Positions 17,761 to 26,120 of a stretch of DNA of 64,000 nucleotides are shown here, in pieces. The number at the start of each line of letters is the position of its first letter. Position 1 is the first letter of the stretch. Under the pieces are notes generated by a model that saw only the letters and a list, made by a program, of their open reading frames with translations, was not told where the DNA came from and did no database searches. This DNA comes from Sinorhizobium mexicanum (GTDB lineage: Bacteria > Pseudomonadota > Alphaproteobacteria > Rhizobiales > Rhizobiaceae): the NCBI RefSeq assembly GCF_013488225.1, contig NZ_CP041239.1, positions 124,001 to 188,000 on the forward strand. Direction: 5' to 3'. The translations under genes and the position numbers were made by a program.

Positions 17761-17919
17761 CAACGGTCCTGTTTCCAGACCAATTTTCAGAACTGATGGT
17801 GCATGTTTGCGAATGGCTTCAGTCAAAGCTTCCGGTGTTGAGGCAACCTTACCGCGCCACATAACAGCGCCTGCTTCATCAAGAACGCATACCGACGTCA
17901 AGTCGAGGGACACATCCAG
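17761..17919 (-). mobile_element. IS110-family transposase, N-terminal remnant
   Basis: About 53 residues, including LDVSLDLTSVCVLDEAG and KHAPSVLKIGLETGP, match the N-terminal DEDD nuclease region of IS110-family transposases. The catalytic Asp of the first motif is present. The rest of the protein is missing, replaced in frame by the IS30 remnant. Confidence 0.75.
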
Positions 17920-17983
17920 AAGTCGTTGGCTCCGTCGAGCACGAGGGCAGAGCCGGCTTACACAAAGGTCTGGCCCATGCGAA

Positions 17984-18154
17984 CTCCCGTGATCGCACCT
18001 CGCTGATCCAGATCGAGTGCAAAATCGAAAAAGCCATCGATCTAGGCGCGTGCCCGGTTGAAACTGTTTTCTGCTCTCAAGTGACCAGGCCGTAGCGCCA
18101 GAGCCGGCCCAAGTGAGCGGCAATGTCGGCTCCGAGGTCAGAGTCGTTTGCCAT
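17984..18154 (-). pseudogene. ECF sigma factor, broken N-terminal fragment
   Basis: Three reading-frame pieces together resemble the start of an ECF sigma factor: ADIAAHLGRLWRYGLV, then QFQPGTRLDRWLF, then FSILHSIWISEVRSRE. The normal core-binding segment between the first two (about 25-30 residues) is deleted and the frame changes twice. The rest of the gene is replaced by the IS110 scar. It cannot encode a functional sigma factor. Confidence 0.75.
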
Positions 18155-18317
18155 TATTCTTTGTGTTCTCATCCGGCGAGACCATGATTGTCCGTGCGGC
18201 GAAGATGTCGCCTGCTGGCGACAAGCAAAGGCACAGTGCGTGGATGTTGCGGCGGTCGGCAAATCTATTGCAAACCGCCACTACGAGACCTGGAACCTCC
18301 TAAAGTCCGGCGTCACG

Positions 18318-19064
18318 TCAGATCGTGAGCGTGCCCTTTTTTGCGCTCTCATAACGCTCGGAGAGCTTCGACCAGTTGACGATGTTCCACCAGGCCTTGA
18401 GATAGTCGGCGCGGCGGTTCTGGTATCTGAGATAGTAGGAGTGCTCCCAGACATCGTTCCCGAAGAGAACGCGTTTGCCATCCATCAGCGGCGTGTCTTG
18501 GTTAGGCCGCACCTCGATCGCGAGCTTGCCGTCGGCGCTCACGGTTACGAACACCCAGCCGGAACCGAAAACACGGCCACCAGCGGCATTGAAATCCGTC
18601 TGGAGCTTTTCGATGCCGCCGAGATCCCGGTCGATCGCCGCGAGAAGCTCGCCGCCTGCCTTGGCGCCGTCGCCGCCCATGATCTGCCAGTACATCGAGT
18701 GGTTGACATGTCCGCCCAAATTGTTGCGGACCGTCGTGCGGACATTCTCCGGCACGTCGTTCAGCTTGGCGAGCACGTGCTCCATCGGATGCTCCGCGAT
18801 CTGGGGCGCCATCTTCGCCGCTTCATTCAGATTATTGACGTAGGCCGCGTGATGCTTGCCGTGGTGCAGCTCCATCGTCTGCGCGTCGATGGCCTTCTCG
18901 AGCGCGTTGGTCGCGTAAGGCAAAGCAGGCAGGAGAAACGGCGCACCGTCGACGGCGCTTTTGCTGTTGTCATGTTGCTGCGCAAGGCTAATGCGGGTGC
19001 TGGCAACGACGGTTGTCGCTGCAGCGGTGACGGTCAGCAGATTGCGTCGGGTCAGTGCGGTCAT
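18318..19064 (-). CDS. Superoxide dismutase [Fe/Mn], Tat-exported
   Basis: Iron/manganese superoxide dismutase of 248 aa with an N-terminal twin-arginine signal (TRRNLLTVTAAATTVVAS), so it is probably exported to the periplasm. Metal ligands are visible: a histidine in MELHHGKHH (67/68), His122 in NHSMYW, and Asp204 and His208 in DVWEHSYYL. ATG 19064 has a good ribosome binding site (AAGGAG); the frame extends upstream but without one. The cytoplasmic SOD of rhizobia lacks such a leader, so this is an extra, envelope-located enzyme removing superoxide. It stands alone between the ECF/IS scars and an L,D-transpeptidase. Metal choice cannot be read with certainty. Confidence 0.93.
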   Translation of the reverse strand: MTALTRRNLLTVTAAATTVVASTRISLAQQHDNSKSAVDGAPFLLPALPYATNALEKAIDAQTMELHHGKHHAAYVNNLNEAAKMAPQIAEHPMEHVLAKLNDVPENVRTTVRNNLGGHVNHSMYWQIMGGDGAKAGGELLAAIDRDLGGIEKLQTDFNAAGGRVFGSGWVFVTVSADGKLAIEVRPNQDTPLMDGKRVLFGNDVWEHSYYLRYQNRRADYLKAWWNIVNWSKLSERYESAKKGTLTI

Positions 19065-19631
19065 GATGTTGATCTCCTTGGTGCCATAATAGATTGGCTG
19101 CAACGGTGGTTGGGAGGGGTGAGCACCCGCCGCGGCCGTGCTACGTTACGGTCGAACCGGGGAAAATCCTGCATCCTTCATGGGGCACGTTGCGGCATCG
19201 TCGGCGCTTCATCGTGGCCGGCATCAGGTGGTGAACGGCTGGCCTTGATTTTTATTCATTCGGTCCTTGGCGCTGCCAGACAAGCAGTGCGAACCATGGA
19301 AAATACCCTTACGCTCTGTTGAAGATGGGTGCGGTGAACGATCCGCGAGTGAACTTATTCGAGCTGGCTACGCGGTAGACCCACCCAGGCCTTTCCGGCA
19401 ACCGAGAACAGATCCTGCGGCAGATCAAGCTTCTGAATGAAGCGAGTCTCACCGTCATGCTGAGGATGTTATCCAGCGACGCCTGGCCAGCGTCACCTTT
19501 CATTGTATTGAACCCGGTCTTCCGCCTCATTTGCAATTTGTGCTGGCCAGTCAATGCGCTGACGATCTGTTCCTCACGAATCTGGCATCACCCCGGTCGT
19601 GAATCTCTCCAGAATTGGATATGATCGAAGA
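19065..19631. other. No supported gene
   Basis: The region between the two minus-strand genes holds only short frames (for example minus 19309-19554) with no recognisable family. It probably contains the SOD promoter near 19070-19150. Confidence 0.4.
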
Positions 19632-20216
19632 TCATGCTGATCCTACGAGTAATGGCGTGACGCTCGGATCGGGAATGACCACGATGGAGCTACCGTCGGT
19701 CACTGTATCGTAAAGATGGATCACATCCTGATTGAGAAGGCGAATGCAGCCTGAAGATACGGCCTTCCCGATCGAGTTCGCCTGAGGGGTCCCATGCAGA
19801 CGGTAGAGGGTATCAACACCGTTTTCGTGAATGTAGAGAGCCCGCGCACCAAGCGGATTTCGTAAGCCCGGGTCCATTCCGCCATTGGCGACGCTATAGG
19901 GCCTAAGCTCGGGTTGCCGCGCGACCATGGAATCCGGGGGAGTCCAGCGGGGCCATTTGCGTTTGTAGGCAACAACAGCCCGACCGGCCCAGGCAAATCC
20001 TTCCCGCCCCACACCGATGCCATATCGAGTCGCTCGTCCTCCCGAATGCACGTGGTAGAGATATTTATTAGGAGTGTCGACTATGAGAGTTCCGGTCTTC
20101 TCATCCGTCTCGTAATCGATGTCCTGACGCCAAAAGCGCGGATCGATCTGACTGATGTCAACGGCTGGAACCGGAAACTGTTCGGTCGGCAAAGCGGCGT
20201 ACATCAACGGTGCCAC
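19632..20216 (-). CDS. L,D-transpeptidase (YkuD family), start unclear
   Basis: YkuD-fold enzyme forming 3-3 peptidoglycan cross-links or anchoring proteins in the envelope. The catalytic motif is intact: His141 (LHGTP) and SSGCIRL with Cys157 and Arg159, numbered from GTG 20216. The reading frame continues upstream to 20378 and encodes a typical export leader, KFTRRAIVLGS then TALAGC, a twin-arginine and lipobox-like signal, but no ATG, GTG or TTG occurs between this leader and the in-frame stop at 20379-20381. Either a non-standard Ile start or a small mutation has removed the true start. Family members normally have the leader, so the gene may be impaired. Confidence 0.85.
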   Translation of the reverse strand: MAPLMYAALPTEQFPVPAVDISQIDPRFWRQDIDYETDEKTGTLIVDTPNKYLYHVHSGGRATRYGIGVGREGFAWAGRAVVAYKRKWPRWTPPDSMVARQPELRPYSVANGGMDPGLRNPLGARALYIHENGVDTLYRLHGTPQANSIGKAVSSGCIRLLNQDVIHLYDTVTDGSSIVVIPDPSVTPLLVGSA

Positions 20217-20392
20217 GGGAGCTGGCTCGGCTAAAATCGCGGTTTGCTCTGGTGATTGGGCGGTCGTCGCACATCCTGCCAGTGCCGTCGCGGTAGACCC
20301 GAGAACGATCGCACGCCTCGTGAATTTGCGGGATTGATGCTCAGTGATAGGATCATCTTTGTTGGTGAAATATCGGCATTACATTGTCCCCC

Positions 20393-20782
20393 TCATGTTG
20401 GCGGAAGCGGTTGTCGGCAAACACGCACCGCGAGGGCCCAGCCCCCAATCAGGAGTAGAATACCGAGCAGAAAATGGATTTCGCGAAAGGCGGTCTCGCC
20501 GAGCTTGAATTGCAGCGCATCGACCAAGAACTGGACAAAAAATGCGAGGCTCAACCACTTCGGGGTAATGCCTTGCCGTTCGGTGAGAGTCGCTACAATG
20601 CCGCACAGGAATGCTAGGGTAGCAGCCGTTCGCGCTCCAGCACCGTGGATCGGAAAAGCGGAATGAAAGCCGTTCAGAAATAGTATTGCCAGGAGCGGCT
20701 GAAGGCAAAGTGCAACCGCGTTTGCAGTTGCCAGTATTACCAGGGCGGTTCGCCAGCGCGACGGAATGTTGGCCCGGGACAT
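20393..20782 (-). CDS. Small four-helix membrane protein, unknown function
   Basis: Predicted inner-membrane protein of 129 aa with four hydrophobic segments at about residues 11-33, 42-60, 66-84 and 98-118. ATG 20782 is preceded by AAGGAAC, a fair ribosome binding site. The open frame extends about 71 codons further upstream, but that part belongs to the 456 bp repeat, reads as arginine/serine-rich out-of-frame sequence and recurs at 60.8 kb, so it is not part of the protein. No family with known role is recognised. It lies 15 bp upstream of the leader of the transpeptidase frame and could be cotranscribed with it. Confidence 0.7.
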   Translation of the reverse strand: MSRANIPSRWRTALVILATANAVALCLQPLLAILFLNGFHSAFPIHGAGARTAATLAFLCGIVATLTERQGITPKWLSLAFFVQFLVDALQFKLGETAFREIHFLLGILLLIGGWALAVRVCRQPLPPT

Positions 20783-20829
20783 CAGATGTTCCTTGTGCTT
20801 ATTTTGGGGGGCTTGGGGTTGATCGATAG

Positions 20830-20856
20830 GAGGCCGCCCCGGCGCGAGGCGGCCTC
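20830..20856. terminator. Strong hairpin at the edge of repeat copy 1
   Basis: GAGGCCGCC and GGCGGCCTC form a perfect 9 bp stem with a 9-base loop. The same hairpin begins repeat copy 2. No T-run follows, so a terminator role is possible but unproven. Confidence 0.45.
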
Positions 20857-21286
20857 GGCGGACCAACTGTCCGCGCTGCTTCGGCGGGGAGGGGGAAAAC
20901 ACCGAAGCCAGCAACGCGCCGTGGCGCGTAGTCCGCTTAGTCGAGGGGAACGACTTCGCTGCCGACGGGAGGAAGCTACCATCGACCGCCGCCACTTTGA
21001 ATTATACTCGAGTTTGACGGAGGGATACTTTCGTCGGGGTTCACGACTCAGCCTATACCCGTCCGCGATACCGAGGGGGCTCTGTTGTGCCCGAATTGAA
21101 GAACCCGAGGTCAATCTATCCATCAGGCCCCTCAATCCATGATGAAGGAGGTCGAAGACCGTGGATCGGTTGAAGACGATGGAGGTTTTCGTAAGGTGGT
21201 GGTCGGCTGGAAGCCTTTCTAAGGCCGCCGCGACGCTTTCTGCGCCTTCTTCGGTCACATGGCGCTCAACCGGCTCGAAAAGCACC
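20831..21286 (+). repeat. 456 bp direct repeat, copy 1
   Basis: This segment is nearly identical to 60680-61136, in the same orientation, with only scattered substitutions and small indels (for example GGTGGTGG against GGTGG). It includes a GC-rich hairpin at its left edge and the first about 125 bases of a broken LysR-type gene at its right edge. Similarity ends abruptly after AAAAGCACC. Confidence 0.93.
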
Positions 21287-21299
21287 TGGGCGTCAGGCG
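21161..21299 (+). pseudogene. LysR-type regulator, 5' fragment (copy 1)
   Basis: GTG 21161, preceded by GGAGG, begins MDRLKTMEVFVR, then GSLSKAAATLSAPSSVT, the helix-turn-helix of a LysR regulator. A missing base before the ATGGCGCTC shifts MALNRLEKHLGVR into another frame, and homology stops near 21299 where an epimerase fragment begins. The same frameshift exists in the copy at 61011. Confidence 0.75.
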
Positions 21300-21302
21300 G
21301 GC

Positions 21303-21611
21303 CCCATTAGCGAGGAAACGCCGCCGCAGGAGAGCGCGGCAGCAATTAAGACGCTTGAGAAACTGACGCTCGAAACGCGGGGCCTGTCTGGGAACGGGCT
21401 GCTCTATGGTCAGGGCACTGGCTCGGATGGACCGAATGGCACGATAACGCTCCACGTAGACGATGCCGCCGACGTCGCGCTGCGGGCTGCCCAGCGACTG
21501 GTGATAGGTAGCTTCAATATCGTCGGCGATGGCGGACCAGTATCCAATGCAAAGGCGAGATCCGGCTTGGGCTGGTTTCCCAAATATGGGATGCGGGCGC
21601 TCAGCCACTGA
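21303..21611 (+). pseudogene. NAD-dependent epimerase/dehydratase (extended SDR), 3' fragment
   Basis: The frame encodes PISEETPPQ, an LSGNGLLYGQGTG segment, LHVDDAADVALRAAQR, then IVGDGGPVSNAKARSGLGWF, the order found in the C-terminal half of extended short-chain dehydrogenases. The N-terminal Rossmann part is absent and a piece before NAKAR appears deleted. It follows the LysR fragment with no start codon. Confidence 0.7.
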
Positions 21612-21722
21612 CTGCCAGATTTCGGGCATTCCGAACTGAAGATCATGCAGGCGGCAACCGACAATCGATCTGTTGCGCGAAGAAAGCCAAACTTGCGACC
21701 TCCCTCCGGTTGATCCGCACGT

Positions 21723-22352
21723 TCAATCCAACCCTTCGATTAGCATGACGCGACGTACGGCGGGACGAGACATTATCCTGCCCATTAGCCGTGTCCAAGC
21801 GCGCCAACGACCAGCCATTGAAAACCCGATCCGCTCTCCCCAAAGCCAGAACACAAGAAGATAGATGTCTGCAATGCTGTATCCTGATCGAACCGCCCAC
21901 TCTCGTTGATCCGAAAGCCGTTCCTCGATCCGGTCGAAATGCTCTTCAGTCGTCCACCAGCCTTTGGTGACCACCTCGCGATAAGTGTTCGGATCGAGGA
22001 CAAAGCGATCCGGGTGCCACACCTGCTCGAACGCCACCCCTGACACCTGAATGGATAACCAATTCAGCCATTCCAGGCATTGCGCCTCTTCATACGGATC
22101 ACGAGGAATTAGTTTAGCCTCCGGATGGTTCCGGGCCAGGAAGACGAGGATGGCTGAAGTTTCAGTCAAAAACCCCGGCTCACCATTCCTTCTATCGGCG
22201 ATCGCGAGACCACTGCGTATGTTTGCGTCGGCGAGCGCGTTCTGCGACGTAATCTTATTGAGAGCGTCAGCCTTATAAGGCAACCCAATTTCTTCCAATA
22301 CGACGCGTGCCGCAAACAGCTCGGAGCCTTTGGCGTAGAGGAGATGATACAT
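21723..22352 (-). CDS. Glutathione S-transferase family protein
   Basis: GST-fold protein of 209 aa. The N-terminal thioredoxin-like domain (1-80) starts YHLLYAKGSELFAARVVLEE and includes the FLTETSAILVFLA segment, where the Glu-Ser pair binds the glutathione gamma-glutamyl group. The all-helical C-terminal domain (90-209) contains YSIADIYLLVFWLW, matching the N-capping box Ser/Thr-x-x-Asp motif. It probably conjugates or reduces electrophiles in the cytoplasm. ATG 22352 has a modest ribosome binding site (AAAGG). It is followed upstream on the same strand by a TauE-type exporter, and both lie in a redox/detoxification region. Confidence 0.88.
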   Translation of the reverse strand: MYHLLYAKGSELFAARVVLEEIGLPYKADALNKITSQNALADANIRSGLAIADRRNGEPGFLTETSAILVFLARNHPEAKLIPRDPYEEAQCLEWLNWLSIQVSGVAFEQVWHPDRFVLDPNTYREVVTKGWWTTEEHFDRIEERLSDQREWAVRSGYSIADIYLLVFWLWGERIGFSMAGRWRAWTRLMGRIMSRPAVRRVMLIEGLD

Positions 22353-22429
22353 CTGCCGTAACCTTTGAATGCAAGATGACTCTCACTGGCTCCCGGCCCC
22401 AGCCTTCGGACGCATTTGGCAAAATTCCG

Positions 22430-23179
22430 CTAGAAGAGCGGTCTGATAGCCATCTCGGCTCCGAGCAGGAACAAAAGGACAAGAAATCCGCGACGGAAGG
22501 CCACTGCGCCTATCCGATCGCGAATGATTTGACCCGCCCACATCCCAGCCAGAGAGGGGATGACGGCGAGTACGGAAAGCGTCATCCGATCAAGCTGAAA
22601 TGCACCCTGCGCACCGATACCAGCGGCCAGCGCGATGGTAGAAATCGTGAACGACAACCCAAGCGCTTGGATCAGATCGTCCTTCAAGAGGCCAAGCGCC
22701 TGAAGATAGGGTACCGCCGGAAGGGTAAAAACACCGGTCACACCCGTGATCAGGCCAGTTGCCGCGCCGATAAATGGCGACATCCAGCGTTCAATTTTCA
22801 TAGGAACGCTTAGTTGACGCGCAAACAAGGTGTAGAGCGAATAGAGGGCAAGCGCGTATCCCAGTGCGGCCGTTGTAAGGACGGTGTCGCCGCTCGCCAT
22901 GAATGACGAACCGAGCACCGTACCGGCGATAATGGCGAGCATCATTGGCCAAAGCCTTCGCAGAATGGAGCTAAAGCTAGGTCCGGCGAAGAGCTGCCAC
23001 GCATTGGTAACGAAGGACGGAACAATCAGCAAGGTCGCTGCCGCGAGCGGTGAAATGAGGGAGCCGAGCACAGCCATGGCCACCGTGGGAAGACCCATGC
23101 CCGTAACGCCCTTGACGATACCGGCGACGAAAAAGGTTACGGCGATGGTGGCAACCATTGAAATAGATACGTCTGACAT
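22430..23179 (-). CDS. TauE/SafE-family anion exporter
   Basis: Integral membrane protein of 249 aa with about eight hydrophobic helices and the paired family signature GIVKGVTGMGLPTVAMAVLG in the first half and GAATGLITGVTGVFTLPAVP in the second. The family exports sulfite, sulfoacetate or other small anions; the substrate here is unknown. It is divergent from a LysR regulator at 23277 with 97 bp between the starts, so that LysR probably controls it. The GST gene lies 77 bp downstream on the same strand. Confidence 0.9.
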   Translation of the reverse strand: MSDVSISMVATIAVTFFVAGIVKGVTGMGLPTVAMAVLGSLISPLAAATLLIVPSFVTNAWQLFAGPSFSSILRRLWPMMLAIIAGTVLGSSFMASGDTVLTTAALGYALALYSLYTLFARQLSVPMKIERWMSPFIGAATGLITGVTGVFTLPAVPYLQALGLLKDDLIQALGLSFTISTIALAAGIGAQGAFQLDRMTLSVLAVIPSLAGMWAGQIIRDRIGAVAFRRGFLVLLFLLGAEMAIRPLF

Positions 23180-23276
23180 GCGTCCCGAATATCAATTGCT
23201 GCCCCTTTGACAATGCGGATTTTCCGACGCCTGACCTCGGCTAGACCGAAGGCTGATTCAACGCTACCTTCGTCCG

Positions 23277-24176
23277 GTGCGCTTCGACCTGACCGATCTT
23301 CGCCTCTTCCTAGCCGTGGTGGATGCCGGAAGCATCACCCACGGCGCGTCGGATGTCGGCCTGTCCCTTCCAGCCGCGAGTGAACGGCTCCGCGACATGG
23401 AGATCGATGGCGAGGTTAAGCTGTTGGAGCGAGGCCGGCGTGGCGTAGTACCGACGGAAGCTGGTGAAGCGCTTGCTCATCATGCACGCACTATCATGCA
23501 TCAGATGTCGCAGATGCGTGATGAGATTGGGCATTACGCGAAAGGATTGCGCGCTAATGTGCGCGTCCTTGCCAACACAGCTGCGACCGCAGAGATTTTA
23601 CCTATCCGGCTTGCCCCCTGGTTGGCTGCACGTCCGCACGTCGATGTCGAATTGCGGGAACGCGAAAGCGCCGAGATCGCCAGGAGCATTTCCGCCGGGT
23701 TTGCCGAGATAGGCATACTGTCAAGTGCCGTCGAAACGGGTAGCCTCATCTTACGACCGTTCGCTATCGACCGTCTCGTCGTCGTTGCTGCGCGTGATCA
23801 CCCTCTTTCCCAAACACCGCGTATTCGCTTTGCCGATGCGCTTGAATACCATTTTATTTCCCTGATTGGAGGTGCCTTGCAGGACCATATCGATGCGCAG
23901 GCGGCAAAACTGGGAACCAAGCTCAAATCGCGGATATCGCTTCGTAGCTTCGATGGCATTTGCCGTATGGCCGGTGAAGGCGTGGGCATCGGTCTCGTGC
24001 CGGAAACGGCGGCGCGGCGATATAAAAGAGTAACGCAGATTGGCATCCTTCCGCTTCAGGACGCTTGGGCGACACGGCGGCTCTCGATCTGTGCACGCAG
24101 CGAGAAAGAGCTGACACCGCTCGCGCTTGACCTCTTCCAGCATCTGGCGGCGGAAGAGCAACCGGAAGACCGCTAG
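23277..24176 (+). CDS. LysR-family transcriptional regulator
   Basis: LysR-type regulator of 299 aa with an N-terminal winged helix (residues 1-65, LRLFLAVVDAGSITHGASDV) and a C-terminal periplasmic-binding-protein-like effector domain (about 90-290) with RMAGEGVGIGLVPETAARRY near 226-245. It starts with GTG 23277 and lacks an obvious ribosome binding site. It is divergent from the TauE-type exporter gene, the typical LysR arrangement, and so probably regulates it in response to a small anion. Several members of this subgroup keep exporter genes next to them. The gene is followed by a hairpin that may be its terminator. Confidence 0.92.
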   Translation: MRFDLTDLRLFLAVVDAGSITHGASDVGLSLPAASERLRDMEIDGEVKLLERGRRGVVPTEAGEALAHHARTIMHQMSQMRDEIGHYAKGLRANVRVLANTAATAEILPIRLAPWLAARPHVDVELRERESAEIARSISAGFAEIGILSSAVETGSLILRPFAIDRLVVVAARDHPLSQTPRIRFADALEYHFISLIGGALQDHIDAQAAKLGTKLKSRISLRSFDGICRMAGEGVGIGLVPETAARRYKRVTQIGILPLQDAWATRRLSICARSEKELTPLALDLFQHLAAEEQPEDR

Positions 24177-24196
24177 GTCAGGCCTTCCTGTTCGAG

Positions 24197-24215
24197 GTCC
24201 GGCTCATGGCCGGAC
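24197..24215 (+). terminator. Candidate terminator after LysR gene
   Basis: GTCCGGC-TCATG-GCCGGAC forms a perfect 7 bp stem 21 bp after the stop codon of the LysR gene, with a short TTTT run 11 bp further on. A rho-independent terminator is plausible but not canonical. Confidence 0.5.
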
Positions 24216-24350
24216 ACTCAATTGCGTTTTCATGAGGCGAGACCGGCGGGGCCTACCGATCCTCGGGCTCCTCCACGGAGATCGCCCCATTCGAAGATCG
24301 GTCGACGCGACCGATCCCATCAGCTTCATGAGGTTGCAACCGGACAGCGT

Positions 24351-24896
24351 TCAGATCGAGCCGGCCGGGGTCACGGCCGGAAAGTCCTTCTCGGGATCGA
24401 ACACGTTGTTGAAAAAGTTCGTCAGGGAGTACATGGCCACCAGCGCGACGATTTCCATCACGTTCGCGTCCGTGTAGCCGGCATCGCGGACCGCTTTCAC
24501 ATCGGCGTCACCGACCTGCCCTCGGGTCTCGATGACCTTGCGCGCGAACTGGACGGCGGCGTCCCGCTTCGGGTCGCTGGCATGGCCCTTCCGAGCGAGA
24601 ATGATCTCATCGGCCGGCAGCTTGGCCATATGCTCGGCCGTAAAGCTGTGAACCGTCAGGCAGTAGTCGCAGCCATTCACTTCAGAGACGGCGAGGCCGA
24701 TGCTGTCACGCGTCTTCACGTCGAGCGCCTTGCTCAAGGAGCCGAGCAGGGTGGCCCATGCGTTGAACGCGATCGGGCTCTGCGCGAAGGTCGCCATCAT
24801 ATTTGGGGTGAACCCGATGTTCCTGGTGAACGCATCGAGGGTCGGTTTCGATTCAGCCGGCACCTGTTCCGGCGTCAAGGCTACAGCTCTTGCCAT
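24351..24896 (-). CDS. AhpD-like/carboxymuconolactone decarboxylase-family peroxidase
   Basis: All-helical protein of 181 aa in the AhpD/CMD family. The redox motif EVNGCDYCLTVHSF has the Cys-x-x-Cys pair and the downstream histidine required for alkylhydroperoxidase activity. A strong ribosome binding site (AAGGAG) lies upstream of tandem ATGs (24899, 24896); the second gives the better spacing. It lies 35 bp downstream of a nitroreductase gene on the same strand, and the two are probably cotranscribed. The pair looks like an oxidative or electrophile-stress unit, formerly controlled by the AraC-type regulator that is now broken at 25801-26120. Confidence 0.9.
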   Translation of the reverse strand: MARAVALTPEQVPAESKPTLDAFTRNIGFTPNMMATFAQSPIAFNAWATLLGSLSKALDVKTRDSIGLAVSEVNGCDYCLTVHSFTAEHMAKLPADEIILARKGHASDPKRDAAVQFARKVIETRGQVGDADVKAVRDAGYTDANVMEIVALVAMYSLTNFFNNVFDPEKDFPAVTPAGSI

Positions 24897-24931
24897 CATA
24901 TTCTCCTTAAGTTGTTGAATTGAAAAAAGGA

Positions 24932-25672
24932 TTATGCGAAGTCCAGCACATCGGCCACCGGCAGGCGCGGCTTCTGCGGCCAGTTTCCGGCGCGCTCGGG
25001 CCCCACGGTCAGCAGCATGACCGGCACTTCGTCCTCGGCCAGGCCGAACTCGCTGTGCACGGCCTCTGCGTCGAAACCGATCATCGGCGTCGAACCCAGG
25101 CCCAGCGAGCGGGCCGCATAGATGATCGCGGCGGTGCCAAACGTTGCGGTGCGCACCGCCTCGTCGCGCTGCCGCTGCGGTTGGTCGTCATAGAGCCTGC
25201 GAGCGGGGATTTCCCATTCCGGCACCAGGTGCGCCGGCATGATGCCGGCTTCCACCACCGGCGCCAGGCGCTCGGGGACGGTGCTGGCATCGGCCAACCG
25301 GCCGATGATGATGAAGGTAACGGCCGCATCGGTGATCGCTGGCTGGTTCCAGGCGATCGGCAGTAACCGGGCTTTGGTCTCAGGCGTGCGGACGGCGATG
25401 AAGCGCCAGTTCTGCAGGTGAAAGGATGTCGGCGCGGACGTGCCGATCCGCACCAGGTCGCGGATCTGATCGTCGCTCAGAGCCGCGGTGGGGTCGTAGT
25501 ACTTGGCGGCACTGCGGCTCAGAATGGTTTCGATGACCGCGTTCGTCGGCGTCTGCGTGGCCGCATGGGAAGGTTGGGGCGCAAGAGCGATCCCGCTCGT
25601 GTCGGTCCGCGCATAGAGTTCGGCGGCTGCGGCGCTTGCCGGTTCGTTGGCGGCGATGCTGATGTAGTTCAT
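24932..25672 (-). CDS. Nitroreductase-family FMN oxidoreductase
   Basis: NAD(P)H-dependent flavin oxidoreductase of 246 aa of the nitroreductase fold. Recognisable parts are the RSAAKYYDPTAALSDDQI start of the domain, the FMN-phosphate region GTSAPTSFHLQNWRFI, and the C-terminal RSLGLGSTPMIGF with DEVPVMLLTVG. About 45 residues precede the conserved domain and have no clear signal peptide. ATG 25672 is chosen because GAGGAGACACCCG directly precedes it; an in-frame ATG 18 bp upstream has no such site. It leads a two-gene unit with the AhpD-like gene. Substrates may be quinones or nitroaromatics. Confidence 0.88.
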   Translation of the reverse strand: MNYISIAANEPASAAAAELYARTDTSGIALAPQPSHAATQTPTNAVIETILSRSAAKYYDPTAALSDDQIRDLVRIGTSAPTSFHLQNWRFIAVRTPETKARLLPIAWNQPAITDAAVTFIIIGRLADASTVPERLAPVVEAGIMPAHLVPEWEIPARRLYDDQPQRQRDEAVRTATFGTAAIIYAARSLGLGSTPMIGFDAEAVHSEFGLAEDEVPVMLLTVGPERAGNWPQKPRLPVADVLDFA

Positions 25673-25800
25673 CGGGTGTCTCCTCATCAAGTGATTACGG
25701 AGCCCAATTTACGGTCATCAATGCAAATATCGAGACCTTATCGTCTCAATTGAATGCGCGAAAGGATCAAATTGACGGGCATGACCCTCAGGTCGCGCGT

Positions 25801-26120
25801 CTAGCCGCCATTGTGCGCCAGTCGGCGCCATTCCCCCGGCGTCATCCCCATCCGCTCGGTGAACACACGCCGGAATGCCGAAACAGATTGATACCCAACC
25901 GTCTCGGCTACAGCCTCGATGCGATCGCTAGCTTTTTCGACCCGTTGGCTGCCAGACTCATGTGGAGATCGGTCAACAGGTCGAGGGCTGAGCAACCCAG
26001 TCTGTCTTGAAAGCGCCGCACGAAGGTACCGCGCGACATGCCGCACTAGGTCGCAAAATCAGGCAGTTTCCAGGACTGCGTTGGATCGGCGCCCGCAATG
26101 GCTAAAGCCAGCCGCGGATG
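25801..26120 (-). pseudogene. AraC-family regulator, degenerate
   Basis: The minus strand carries HPRLALAIAGADPTQSWKLP, then after a stop codon MSRGTFVRRFQDRLG, and in another frame EAVAETVGYQSVSAFRRVF with MGMTPGEWRR. Together these are the C-terminal double helix-turn-helix of an AraC regulator of the cupin type, interrupted by a TAG and a frameshift. The N-terminal sensor domain is not recognisable. It stands upstream of the nitroreductase unit, which it may once have controlled. Confidence 0.8.

Noticed and set aside
18123..19322. 399-codon open frame on the plus strand
   Set aside because: Antisense to the superoxide dismutase gene; no domain, no ribosome binding site.
20783..20995. N-terminal extension of the small membrane protein (and of the RpiR gene at 60489-60845)
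   Set aside because: Both extensions are the same repeat sequence read in the same frame and have no link to the downstream proteins.
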